From contig DAOUEJ010000203.1 of the NCBI GenBank assembly GCA_034430615.1, positions 1-64,000 of the forward strand: DNA of 64,000 nt, in the 5' to 3' direction. Position numbers and translations under genes: made by a program. Under the pieces are notes generated by a model. It was given only the letters and a program-made list of their open reading frames with translations. It did not search any database and was not told the DNA's origin. The stretch's first letter is position 1, and the number at the start of each line of letters is the position of its first letter. Positions 52,847 through 60,769 of this stretch are shown one piece after another. This DNA is from E44-bin32 sp034430615. GTDB taxonomy: Bacteria; Chloroflexota; Anaerolineae; Anaerolineales; E44-bin32.

Positions 52847-53614
52847 TTACAGGTCAGGATCTTCAGCCCAGGGGTAGATCTCCGTCCCTTTGGCTGCGGC
52901 GCGGATGGCTGGATCGTTGGCGTAGTGCCCCCTGCGTTCTTCTGGAATGAGCGCTGCAATTTCCTGCATCATGCGCTGCCCGATCTGGTCCAATTGCTCA
53001 CGCCTGTCCGTCCTGCTTCGCTCCACCCGGAACGGGCCAAAGGTGCGGCCGATGCGGATCTTGACCTCAGCCCTTCGGCCGTGCCGCAGAGCGGGGAAAA
53101 TATCGGTAAGGCCATCCAATCCGATGGGCAGAATCGGGGCGCCAGTTCTGGCGGCGAGGTAGGCGGCCCCAGGTCGCGCCGGTCTTAAAACCGTCGCCCA
53201 GTTCCCGGCTTCAGGGAAAATACCCAGGACCCCGCCCTGGTGCAGGACCTGCTCGGCCGACATCAGCGCCCGGCGCGAAACGGCACCACGGTAGACGGGA
53301 AATACACCCCACAATGCAGGGAGCCATGTTACGACACGGGGGGCATTCGGCATGCGCGCCCCGGCCAGGAATTCGAGCGGCCAGGGACAAGCCCGGATCA
53401 TCGCTACCGGGTCGATGAAACTGAAGTGGTTGCCGACCACGATCAGCGGTCCGCCTGCGGGTAGGTTTTCCAGGCCCACGATCTCAAGCCGTGTGAGGAT
53501 ACCGAGTGCGGCACGAATCAAGCCGCGTAGGATTCCTCGGATTGCAAGACGCCGGGGATAGGTGATCGACGGAGTGAACGAGTAGGGGATCGTGCTCGGG
53601 TCGGAAGCCATCAT
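52847..53614 (-). CDS. 1-acyl-glycerol-3-phosphate acyltransferase-like (PlsC family)
   Basis: A 255-residue protein; ATG 53614 starts 35 bases after the MBL gene and the reading frame upstream of it is not coding-like. The catalytic NHFSFID (NHxxxxD-type) and GIFPEAGNW motifs mark the acyltransferase; the substrate site VFPVYRGAVSRR lies between. It acylates lysophosphatidate or a related lipid at the membrane. It comes last in the run HAD-MBL-PlsC. Confidence 0.88.
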   Translation of the reverse strand: MMASDPSTIPYSFTPSITYPRRLAIRGILRGLIRAALGILTRLEIVGLENLPAGGPLIVVGNHFSFIDPVAMIRACPWPLEFLAGARMPNAPRVVTWLPALWGVFPVYRGAVSRRALMSAEQVLHQGGVLGIFPEAGNWATVLRPARPGAAYLAARTGAPILPIGLDGLTDIFPALRHGRRAEVKIRIGRTFGPFRVERSRTDRREQLDQIGQRMMQEIAALIPEERRGHYANDPAIRAAAKGTEIYPWAEDPDL

Positions 53615-53648
53615 CCATGCAACCCCGGAACGCATTCGGGGTTGCTTG

Positions 53649-54398
53649 CTACTCCTGCCAATGATCGAGGGGATCGGGAGAGAGGGACAGCCCCAGGTAG
53701 TCCAGCACTGCCAGACGCCCGCGCTCGAGGATCGGATCACCGTGGGAGGGGAGCAGGTGCAGGAAATCAAGTTCAGCCAGGCGGCGGATGGATTGCTGTG
53801 CCAGCACTGGGTCTGAACTTAAGGCGCGATAGGGTGGAGATAGCCGCCCACCGATATTCATGACAGCGTCACCACAGAGCATGGCCTGATCACGTGGATG
53901 CAAAAAACCGACTTGCCCGGGTGAGTGTCCGGGGAGTTGGATGACAACCATCCCGGCAACCGCTTCCCCCCGCTCGAGCGTGCGTGCGACCGGGTAGCCC
54001 CAGCCTGTTTGCGGGATAATGTAGCGAGCCAGGAGGAAGAGCAGGTTGCGTGAAGGTACGTAACGGTAATCGGATTGTCCGGTGATGAAACGGGCTTCCT
54101 CGCGATGACAGATTAGGGGAGGATTCCACTCAAGCAGCACATCACCCAGTCCACCGCTGTGGTCGTAATGGGCGTGGGTGAGTAAAACCTGACGCGGACC
54201 CTCGCCTTCGGTAAGCTCATTGATGGCCACTACCAGGTCCTGTGCCGTTTCTGTCGGCCCCGCATCGATCAGTGTCCATCCATCACTGTCTTCCACGAGA
54301 AAGGCCGAGACGGGAACGGTCACGGGGCCGAGGATGTGGATAGGCAACTCGATCCGGTAAATATGGTCCGTAACCTGTTGAAAATCCAAATGCATCAC
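53649..54398 (-). CDS. Metallo-beta-lactamase-fold hydrolase
   Basis: A 249-residue metallohydrolase with the HxHxDH motif HAHYDHSGG, later metal ligands in LPGHSPGQVGF and LLPSHGDPIL. Glyoxalase-II-like arrangement. No extra domain. Substrate not predictable. Begins four bases after the HAD gene's stop. Confidence 0.92.
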   Translation of the reverse strand: MMHLDFQQVTDHIYRIELPIHILGPVTVPVSAFLVEDSDGWTLIDAGPTETAQDLVVAINELTEGEGPRQVLLTHAHYDHSGGLGDVLLEWNPPLICHREEARFITGQSDYRYVPSRNLLFLLARYIIPQTGWGYPVARTLERGEAVAGMVVIQLPGHSPGQVGFLHPRDQAMLCGDAVMNIGGRLSPPYRALSSDPVLAQQSIRRLAELDFLHLLPSHGDPILERGRLAVLDYLGLSLSPDPLDHWQE

Positions 54399-54402
54399 CC
54401 TT

Positions 54403-55131
54403 TCAGAGAATTAGATCGTCAATCAACGATGGCAGCTGCATAAGCGAGTCGACGGTATGCTCGGGTTTGATCTCGCCAGGTTGATCGGGTTCAGCGAAGC
54501 TGCGCATCCAGATTTGATGCATGCCAACCCGTTGAGCGCCAAGGATGTCCTGGTCCAACCTGTCGCCCACCATAACGACCTGCTCCGGCTCATGCTGCCA
54601 ATGCTCCAGAATCTGCAGAAAAGGACCGGGTGCAGGTTTGCGTGAGCCGATGGCAGCTGAGATCAGGATCGGATCGAAGAAACTGCGGATGCCAACCTTA
54701 TCGATCAATCGTTGGACATTGGCTTCATCAGCTGCATTGGATAACAGGCCCAGGCGCAGACCCCGGCGCTGCAGGATGTTGAGGGTCATCTCAAGTCCCG
54801 GAACACCTACCCAGTGCTGTTCTGTGACTGCGTACATACGCTCCAGCGCGAACGCGACCACTTGCGGATCGACTCCATCGATTCCCACCGAGGCCAGCGC
54901 ATCACCCAGCACCGCCCGCGTCGTGTGTTCGACATGATCGCCAAGGCGGTTCCGTTGGTACTCCTGCATACGCCCGGCGAACTCGCCGATCAGATCCTGT
55001 CTTCCCCAGTCTACGCCGGTCTCGTGCAGCGCCCCTTCCAGCGCCGCCAAGCTTTCTGGCCATACACTTTCCCACTCGCCATCGAAGCGAATCAAGGTTG
55101 ACCCGAGATCGAAGATGATGCCCTCAATCAT
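54403..55131 (-). CDS. HAD-superfamily hydrolase
   Basis: A 242-residue protein with an initial FDLGSTLIRFDG motif: Asp nucleophile present, but the usual second Asp is Gly-Ser (DLGSTL), as in some HAD-IA enzymes. LLSNAAD gives motif II, IGSRKPAPG motif III and MVGDRLDQDI motif IV. Substrate unknown. It starts 15 bases after the hydroxyacid-dehydrogenase gene's stop. Confidence 0.88.
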   Translation of the reverse strand: MIEGIIFDLGSTLIRFDGEWESVWPESLAALEGALHETGVDWGRQDLIGEFAGRMQEYQRNRLGDHVEHTTRAVLGDALASVGIDGVDPQVVAFALERMYAVTEQHWVGVPGLEMTLNILQRRGLRLGLLSNAADEANVQRLIDKVGIRSFFDPILISAAIGSRKPAPGPFLQILEHWQHEPEQVVMVGDRLDQDILGAQRVGMHQIWMRSFAEPDQPGEIKPEHTVDSLMQLPSLIDDLIL

Positions 55132-55146
55132 TACGCCTGATCCGGT

Positions 55147-56175
55147 TCAATAGCCGCGCTGTGGATCATAAACATTGAGCAGGGGCCGGTCAGAAAGGTA
55201 GCGCTGAAGGTTCTGACAGAAGAGACCCACAGCACGTTCAAGATAATGAGGGGATGCACCCGCTAGGTGTGGAGATAGCATCACGTTCGGCATCTCCCAC
55301 AAAGGGCTGCTCTCAGGCAGGGGTTCAACCGGGAATACATCCAGGGCAGCGCCAGCCAGGCGTCCGCCGCGCAGCGCCTCTACCAGCGCTCCGTGGTCGA
55401 CGACGCCCCCACGCGAGATGTCGATCAGGTAGGCCGTGCTCTTCATCGCTTTCAGGATCTCGGTGTTGACCATGCCCTGTGTCTTTGGCGTGAGCGGGAC
55501 GCAGATCACGAGGAAGTCACACAGCGGCACCATCGTGCGCAAAGCCTCGGGAGGGTAGATGCGGTCTGGAAGATCTGCCGACGGGTCGCCCAACCCCTCC
55601 GGTAGGTAGCCGGGGTCCTGGAGTTGCATCAGGTTCAGTTTCGTGGCGAGTAGATTGGCGCCGAATTGTTTGCACAATCGACCGATCTCCCGCCCTATGC
55701 TTCCATACCCAACGATTCCGACCGTACTCCCGCGCAGTTCCGTTGGCTGGAAACGGGTGTAGCGGCCATCCGCCCATTGTTCTGCGGGTTTGCTGCGTAG
55801 GGTTTCTGGAGCCTTGTGTCCAAGGGCGAGCATGCTCATCAACGCGAACTCCGCCATCTGTGGCGCGGATGCACCGCTCATCGTTGTGAAAACCACATCG
55901 GCTGAGAGCAGTGGGTTTCCGTTGAAGTGATCCAGCCCAGCATAGTGAATCTGGACCCAGCGCAGGTTGGGCACCTGGTCTGGCTCCGGCAGTGCGGCGA
56001 TGGTGTAGAGCACCTCGGCTTGATTGAGCAAATCTTCAGGGATAGCAGCCGCATCCCGCGCCTGGGTGATATGCAGCTTGAGATCGGGCGAGACCGCCTG
56101 GATACGATCCAAGAGCGGCTGTGGAAAGGTCATGGTTAGGAGCAGGTGAATCTTGCGCTCGCTGCGTTCCGTCAT
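55147..56175 (-). CDS. D-2-hydroxyacid dehydrogenase family
   Basis: A 342-residue NAD(P)-dependent oxidoreductase from ATG 56175. Rossmann motif VGIVGYGSIGREIG, catalytic Arg in ISRGGVVD, Glu in FPVEPLP and His in LSPHLAGASP. Substrate could be glyoxylate/hydroxypyruvate or another 2-oxoacid. Its 5' end is 87 bases from the divergent LLM oxidoreductase. Confidence 0.92.
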   Translation of the reverse strand: MTERSERKIHLLLTMTFPQPLLDRIQAVSPDLKLHITQARDAAAIPEDLLNQAEVLYTIAALPEPDQVPNLRWVQIHYAGLDHFNGNPLLSADVVFTTMSGASAPQMAEFALMSMLALGHKAPETLRSKPAEQWADGRYTRFQPTELRGSTVGIVGYGSIGREIGRLCKQFGANLLATKLNLMQLQDPGYLPEGLGDPSADLPDRIYPPEALRTMVPLCDFLVICVPLTPKTQGMVNTEILKAMKSTAYLIDISRGGVVDHGALVEALRGGRLAGAALDVFPVEPLPESSPLWEMPNVMLSPHLAGASPHYLERAVGLFCQNLQRYLSDRPLLNVYDPQRGY

Positions 56176-56262
56176 GCGGCCCATTGTACATCACTCTCGA
56201 GCGACTGCCATGCGGCCGGTAGGCTATACTGGGTGAGGAGAGATAGCCCCGGAGGGGTATTC

Positions 56263-57135
56263 ATGGAGTACGGTGCAGTTTTTCCCCAAACCGACCTTGA
56301 AGCCGAGCCGGAAGGTATCCTGAGATTTGCCCGGGACCTTGAGCAGCAAGGGTTCAACCACATCCTGGCCTACGAACATGTGCTGGGTGTGGATTCTGAT
56401 CACATCAGCGGATCACGTGGTCCTTATACGCTTGAGCACCCGTTCCTATCACCTTTCGTGGTATTTGCCTTCATGGCGGCTGTGACAAGCCGAATCGAAT
56501 TTGCCACAGGGATCTTGATCCTGCCCCAACGCCAGACAGCGCTTGTTGCCAAGCAAGCCGCCACACTGGATCGATTGAGCGGTGGCCGACTGCGGCTGGG
56601 TGTCGGGATCGGGTGGAATGAGGCCGAGTACATTGCTCTTGGGAAGAACTTCCACGATCGTGGAAAGCGCAGCGAGGAACAGATTGAGATCCTGAGAGCG
56701 TTATGGACTCAATCCAGCATCTTCTATCAGGGCGAGTGGCACACTCTTCCTTACGTCGGCCTTAACCCCGGGCCGGTCCAGCAGCCGATCCCGATCTGGA
56801 TCGGCGGCGGCGCGGATGCGGTCCTGCGGCGTGCGGCGCGGCTGGCAGATGGCTGGATGCCAAACTACCGCCAGGCCGATCAGGCCATCCCTTCCCTCGA
56901 CCGTCTCGCATCCTATCTTGAGGAAGCAGGCAGGGAGCCCGGATCGTTTGGGATTGAAGCCCGGATCCGATACGCCGATGGAGACCTCGAGTCGATCGAA
57001 GAAAGCCTGCGGGCGTGGCAAGAGGCCGGTGCGACGAAGGTTTCCCTCAACACAATGGGCTGTGGTTTTAAAACCGTGGATGAACACCTGGGCGCCTTCC
57101 AAGCGTTCGCCCGAGCCTTTATCCCATCCCCTTAG
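56263..57135 (+). CDS. F420-type LLM-class oxidoreductase
   Basis: A 290-residue luciferase-like monooxygenase-fold enzyme. ATG 56263 with ggagggg upstream; the longer frame from 56146 lacks family start. Motifs: EYGAVFPQTD, DHISGSRGPY, FATGILILPQRQ, LRLGVGIGWNEAEYIALGKNFHDRG and PIWIGGGADAVLRRAARLADGWMPN. The group uses F420 or FMN. Substrate unknown. Confidence 0.9.
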   Translation: MEYGAVFPQTDLEAEPEGILRFARDLEQQGFNHILAYEHVLGVDSDHISGSRGPYTLEHPFLSPFVVFAFMAAVTSRIEFATGILILPQRQTALVAKQAATLDRLSGGRLRLGVGIGWNEAEYIALGKNFHDRGKRSEEQIEILRALWTQSSIFYQGEWHTLPYVGLNPGPVQQPIPIWIGGGADAVLRRAARLADGWMPNYRQADQAIPSLDRLASYLEEAGREPGSFGIEARIRYADGDLESIEESLRAWQEAGATKVSLNTMGCGFKTVDEHLGAFQAFARAFIPSP

Positions 57136-57459
57136 CGAAACCAAGATTTGCCAGGCAATTCCGGGAAGCGAAGGAGTTTCCCTTCCCTGCGTGACTTCCT
57201 GCCTCCGGTGGGGTTACCACATACGATGCGCAAGCCTTTCATTACGAGCAGGCTGTCCACAAACGGCTGCGCAGAAATGTAATTTCAGGTCAGGACATCG
57301 TCCATTGTTCGCAAATGTTGGTTGGTGAGCATTTGCGAGCCGCACCCTCCACCCCTGGCCGCCTCGAAAGGAGGGAGACTGCCCCTGATCACGACTCCGT
57401 CCAATTCACATTCGAACCATCGGCAACCCATCTAGAATTTGAGCCAAGGAGAGAGATAC
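57136..57459. other. Leader of the NCS2 permease with an inverted repeat
   Basis: About 320 bases without a gene. At 57309-57338 tcgcaaatg and catttgcga (9 bp) frame a 12-base loop, possibly an operator or an RNA hairpin. I looked for a purine riboswitch form and did not recognise one. Confidence 0.45.
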
Positions 57460-58800
57460 ATGGATACGACCAAGGGACGGATGGGTTACCTCCCTAATGA
57501 CCAACCGCCATTCGGACAATTGATCCTGCTGGGTTTCCAGCATGTCCTGACGATGTTCCCGGCGACGGTCTTTGTAGCCCTGTTCACCGGTTTCCATACG
57601 AGCACAGTTCTGTTTGTCGCAGGTATGGCGACCATCGTCGCGCTCGTGCTTTCCAAATGGCGCATTGGAAAATTTATCCCCCTCTTTTATGGGTCCAGTT
57701 TTAGCTACATGGCGGCTTACCTGGCGCTCACCAACGCTGAATGGGGCGTACCAGCCTCGGATGCCACATTGAGCGTGATCCAGGCCGGCATCCTCGTGAC
57801 AGGTTTGGTCAACATCGCCGTTGGCTTCATCATCCGCTGGGTGGGCAAGGACGCTATCGATAAGGTCCTTCCTCCGGTTGTCACAGGCTCGGTTGCGGCC
57901 GTCATCGGCTTCGCCCTCGGTTTTGCGGCACTTGGTATGGCTGAAGCGCATTGGGGCGTTGCCATCATCACCCTCTTCGTCACGGTTATGTTCTCGGTCT
58001 ACCTGCAGGGGCGAGGCTTCATCGGCATGCTGCCTGTCCTTCTGGGAGCGATTGTGGGCTATCTTATCGCCTGGGGTGTTGGGCTGGTGGACTTTTCCCC
58101 GATCGCGCAGCACGCGCTGATCGAGGTGCCGCACTTCACCTTCCCCGGCTTTACAGGCGCACTCGTTGGACAGGCGATTATCAGCGTCGCGATCATGGCT
58201 ATCGCCACCATCCCCGAATCGACCGCCCACCTGTACCAGATCAGCCTGTACGTCGATCGCTTTGCCGAGGAGACCGGGCGTGAGAAGTACCATCTCGATG
58301 AGTACCTTGGCTTCAACCTGATCTTGGATGGCATCGGCGATTTCATCAACGGGCTCTTTGGCTCAACGGCCGGGACGAACTACGGTGAGAACAACTCGTT
58401 GATGGCGATTACGCTTAACTACTCCGGCCCAGCGCTCATCGCGGCCGGGGCAATCTCCATGCTGCTCGGGTTCGTCGGAAAATTAACCGGTTTGCTGCAG
58501 ACAGTACCTCTGGCAGTGAGCGGTGGGCTGGCGATCTACCTGTTCGGCGTTATCGGCATGCAGGGCGTGGCCTTGATGGTCGAACACAAGGTCAACTTGT
58601 TCGATCCGAGAACGCTGGCGGTGGGTGCGACGATCATGGTCATCGGCATCGGTGGCCACATCGGCTACCCGAATGGGCTGATGCCGATCAATGCGCTGAC
58701 CGGCGTTTTCCCCAATGGCTGGCCGGCGATCGCCACCGGCGCCGTTGCCGGGATCCTGCTTAACGCAGTTTTCCTGATCTTCAAACCAAGCAACAAGTAA
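57460..58800 (+). CDS. NCS2-family nucleobase permease
   Basis: A 446-residue transporter with about fourteen helices. ATG 57460 with aaggag eight bases before. Start LPNDQPPFGQLILLGFQHVLTMFPATV is the NCS2 signature, followed by GSSFSYMAA (the gate region) and ATIPESTAHLYQI with the conserved substrate glutamate of uracil/xanthine permeases, then GLFGSTAGTNYGENN. Likely a proton symporter for uracil or a purine. Convergent with a catabolic-looking operon. Confidence 0.93.
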   Translation: MDTTKGRMGYLPNDQPPFGQLILLGFQHVLTMFPATVFVALFTGFHTSTVLFVAGMATIVALVLSKWRIGKFIPLFYGSSFSYMAAYLALTNAEWGVPASDATLSVIQAGILVTGLVNIAVGFIIRWVGKDAIDKVLPPVVTGSVAAVIGFALGFAALGMAEAHWGVAIITLFVTVMFSVYLQGRGFIGMLPVLLGAIVGYLIAWGVGLVDFSPIAQHALIEVPHFTFPGFTGALVGQAIISVAIMAIATIPESTAHLYQISLYVDRFAEETGREKYHLDEYLGFNLILDGIGDFINGLFGSTAGTNYGENNSLMAITLNYSGPALIAAGAISMLLGFVGKLTGLLQTVPLAVSGGLAIYLFGVIGMQGVALMVEHKVNLFDPRTLAVGATIMVIGIGGHIGYPNGLMPINALTGVFPNGWPAIATGAVAGILLNAVFLIFKPSNK

Positions 58801-58830
58801 CATCCCCGAAGAGACGGATTGCGATACTCA

Positions 58831-58854
58831 GGGAGCAGCCAACCGGCTGCTCCC
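58831..58854. terminator. Hairpin between convergent genes
   Basis: Arms gggagcagcc and ggctgctccc (10 bp), loop aacc. No T-run on either side; it could stop transcription weakly from both directions. Confidence 0.5.
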
Positions 58855-58898
58855 TGGCGTTAGGCCGGGGGCACAGCGGCAATGGATGGATCTTATGC

Positions 58899-59858
58899 TT
58901 AGTCTACGGGGGAAGCGAGCCGGAGCGTACCGAGCACGAATCCACTGACCGCGTCTTCGCCAGAGGTATGGCCCACCGCGAGCAGCGTATCGAGGGCAGC
59001 ATCGATCTCTTCAGGATCGCCCTCCACGCAGGCCATGAGCAGCCCGTGCCAGTATGCGGCCGCTTCACCCCGTGCAGCGGCTCGGATGTGTGCGGCGGGG
59101 AACAACCCCGTGCGCGGGGCTGCGGCCTTTTCCAGTACACCGCACAGCGCTTTCGCCTCGCTGGATTTGAACATTGACCATATCGCATACATCAAGCCCA
59201 CCAGGAAGTCGTCACCGCTCGGTGTAAGCCCGATCCCAAGCCCGGCCAGCCTGGCCGCGCCCTGCCCCAGTTTGCGCCCATCCCGGAAGGCGAGACCGTC
59301 CATTAGAATCTTGATGGGTGCGGCTGCCTTCGTCCACCATGGCGATCGGGCACCCTGCCAGGCTGCAGCTGGATTGTCGATTAGTGCAGCAAGCCCATCC
59401 GCCGACCGGTCTTGCAGCAGTTGCTCCTCGATCTGAGAGAGCCAACCTGAGGCGCGGCTCAAAGCAGCACGAATCGCTCCCCAATCGGGGCAACTGGTCC
59501 AGAGTTCGGCGTCGTTGATCGACACCCGCAGCACGCCAACCCTGATCTCATCGGATGTGATCTTGACCGGGCTATCGGCGTCGAGATACCCGGTGAAACT
59601 ATCCCAGGCGGGATGGCGCTCAAGAGCGATGGCGAACGGATCCATTTGCCCGGGATCAAGGATCAGCGAGAGGATCTTGTCTTGATCATCGATAAGATTG
59701 CAGGTGGTCTTGAATACATGTAGGATCCGGGATGTGCGCCCTTGCTGGAGCAAGGTCAGCGCGCCCGGGGCAACTGATATTGCACGGAGATTGATCTCTA
59801 CCTCCGGCAGCTCTAGCGACGGGTTTCCTTGCCGATCATCAAAGTGGGATTTACTCAC
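58899..59858 (-). CDS. DUF2877 protein (AllH/YlbF-like)
   Basis: A 319-residue protein from GTG 59858, overlapping the NmrA-like stop. The signature GLGIGLTPSGDDFLVGLMYAIW identifies DUF2877. In E. coli the family member AllH (YlbF) belongs to an oxamate carbamoyltransferase complex with AllF and AllG; those partners are not in this window. Role here is not known. Last gene of the operon. Confidence 0.85.
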   Translation of the reverse strand: MSKSHFDDRQGNPSLELPEVEINLRAISVAPGALTLLQQGRTSRILHVFKTTCNLIDDQDKILSLILDPGQMDPFAIALERHPAWDSFTGYLDADSPVKITSDEIRVGVLRVSINDAELWTSCPDWGAIRAALSRASGWLSQIEEQLLQDRSADGLAALIDNPAAAWQGARSPWWTKAAAPIKILMDGLAFRDGRKLGQGAARLAGLGIGLTPSGDDFLVGLMYAIWSMFKSSEAKALCGVLEKAAAPRTGLFPAAHIRAAARGEAAAYWHGLLMACVEGDPEEIDAALDTLLAVGHTSGEDAVSGFVLGTLRLASPVD

Positions 59859-60717
59859 CGGTTTTCAGATTCACTTGCTCATGCAAGAACTCGAGGAAGG
59901 TCCTGGGTGGACGCCCGAGCAACCCTCCCAGAACACGCGAGTTTCCCCAGAAACCGTGTTGCGCATAGTACTCGAACATCTTCAGCAGAGTCTCAATCTG
60001 GTAGCGGCTCATACCAGACTGCTGTGCCTGTCGTTCCCAGGCGACTCGATCGATTTCAATCACCTGCACGGGTTTGTCCAGGACTTTACCGATTGCCGAG
60101 GCTGCCCGGGCCGGGGTCCAGGTTTCACCGGAAGATAACTCGTAGGTAGCCCAGAAGTGCTCCGGCCTGCCAAGAACGAATCCCGCTGCGCAAGCGACGT
60201 CTTCCAGATCGACCATGCCTAGTTTTGAGTCCGCTGGATAGGGTACCGGGAAGATACCTTCGGTACGGGCCGAGGCCAAGCCTGGAAGGAAATTCTGCAT
60301 GTAGGCTTCCGGCTGCAGGATCGTAAAGGGAAGCCCGCTGGCGTAGATCCGCTCTTCCACCTTGGCCTTTTTGATGTGGTGGGGCATCGCCTGAACGTAG
60401 GGGTGGAGCACAGAGTGGTATACGAAGTGGCCGACGGCATGCTGATCAGCGAGGCGAAGCACGTTCTCTCCGATCTCGACTTCCTGTGGGTGGATGTTGG
60501 GTGGGATGTGGTAGATGCTGGAAATGCCGCGGAAAGCCGATTCGAGCGAACCCGGATCGAGCAGATCACCGGGGCAGGCTTCGCTGGCCCCGGACTGGAG
60601 AGCGATGGGGATCTGTTCTGCGCGGCGAACGAGAGCCCGGCAGGAGCGCTCCTGCCGGGCAAGCTCGCGTAGGAGCGCTAACCCGGTCTTGCCAGCCGCG
60701 CCAGTGACCAGGATCAC
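59851..60717 (-). CDS. NmrA-like NAD(P)-binding protein
   Basis: A 288-residue atypical SDR. GTG 60717 with ggag seven bases upstream puts ILVTGAAGKTGLALLREL (GxxGxxG) at the N-terminus; a TTG at 60768 has no site. No SDR catalytic Tyr-Lys pair is obvious, though LPFTILQPEAYMQNF fits NmrA proteins, which can be redox sensors or reductases. It lies between the molybdopterin subunit and the DUF2877 gene. Confidence 0.83.
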   Translation of the reverse strand: MILVTGAAGKTGLALLRELARQERSCRALVRRAEQIPIALQSGASEACPGDLLDPGSLESAFRGISSIYHIPPNIHPQEVEIGENVLRLADQHAVGHFVYHSVLHPYVQAMPHHIKKAKVEERIYASGLPFTILQPEAYMQNFLPGLASARTEGIFPVPYPADSKLGMVDLEDVACAAGFVLGRPEHFWATYELSSGETWTPARAASAIGKVLDKPVQVIEIDRVAWERQAQQSGMSRYQIETLLKMFEYYAQHGFWGNSRVLGGLLGRPPRTFLEFLHEQVNLKTGE

Positions 60718-60769
60718 GATCAGTCTCCGCGTGTGCGAGCCGGGTATTGCTCCCGGTTCAAGCCCCAAT

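Noticed and set aside
57406..58293. 295-codon frame on the minus strand
   Set aside because: It is antisense to the NCS2 permease; polar, repetitive composition is unlike a real protein.
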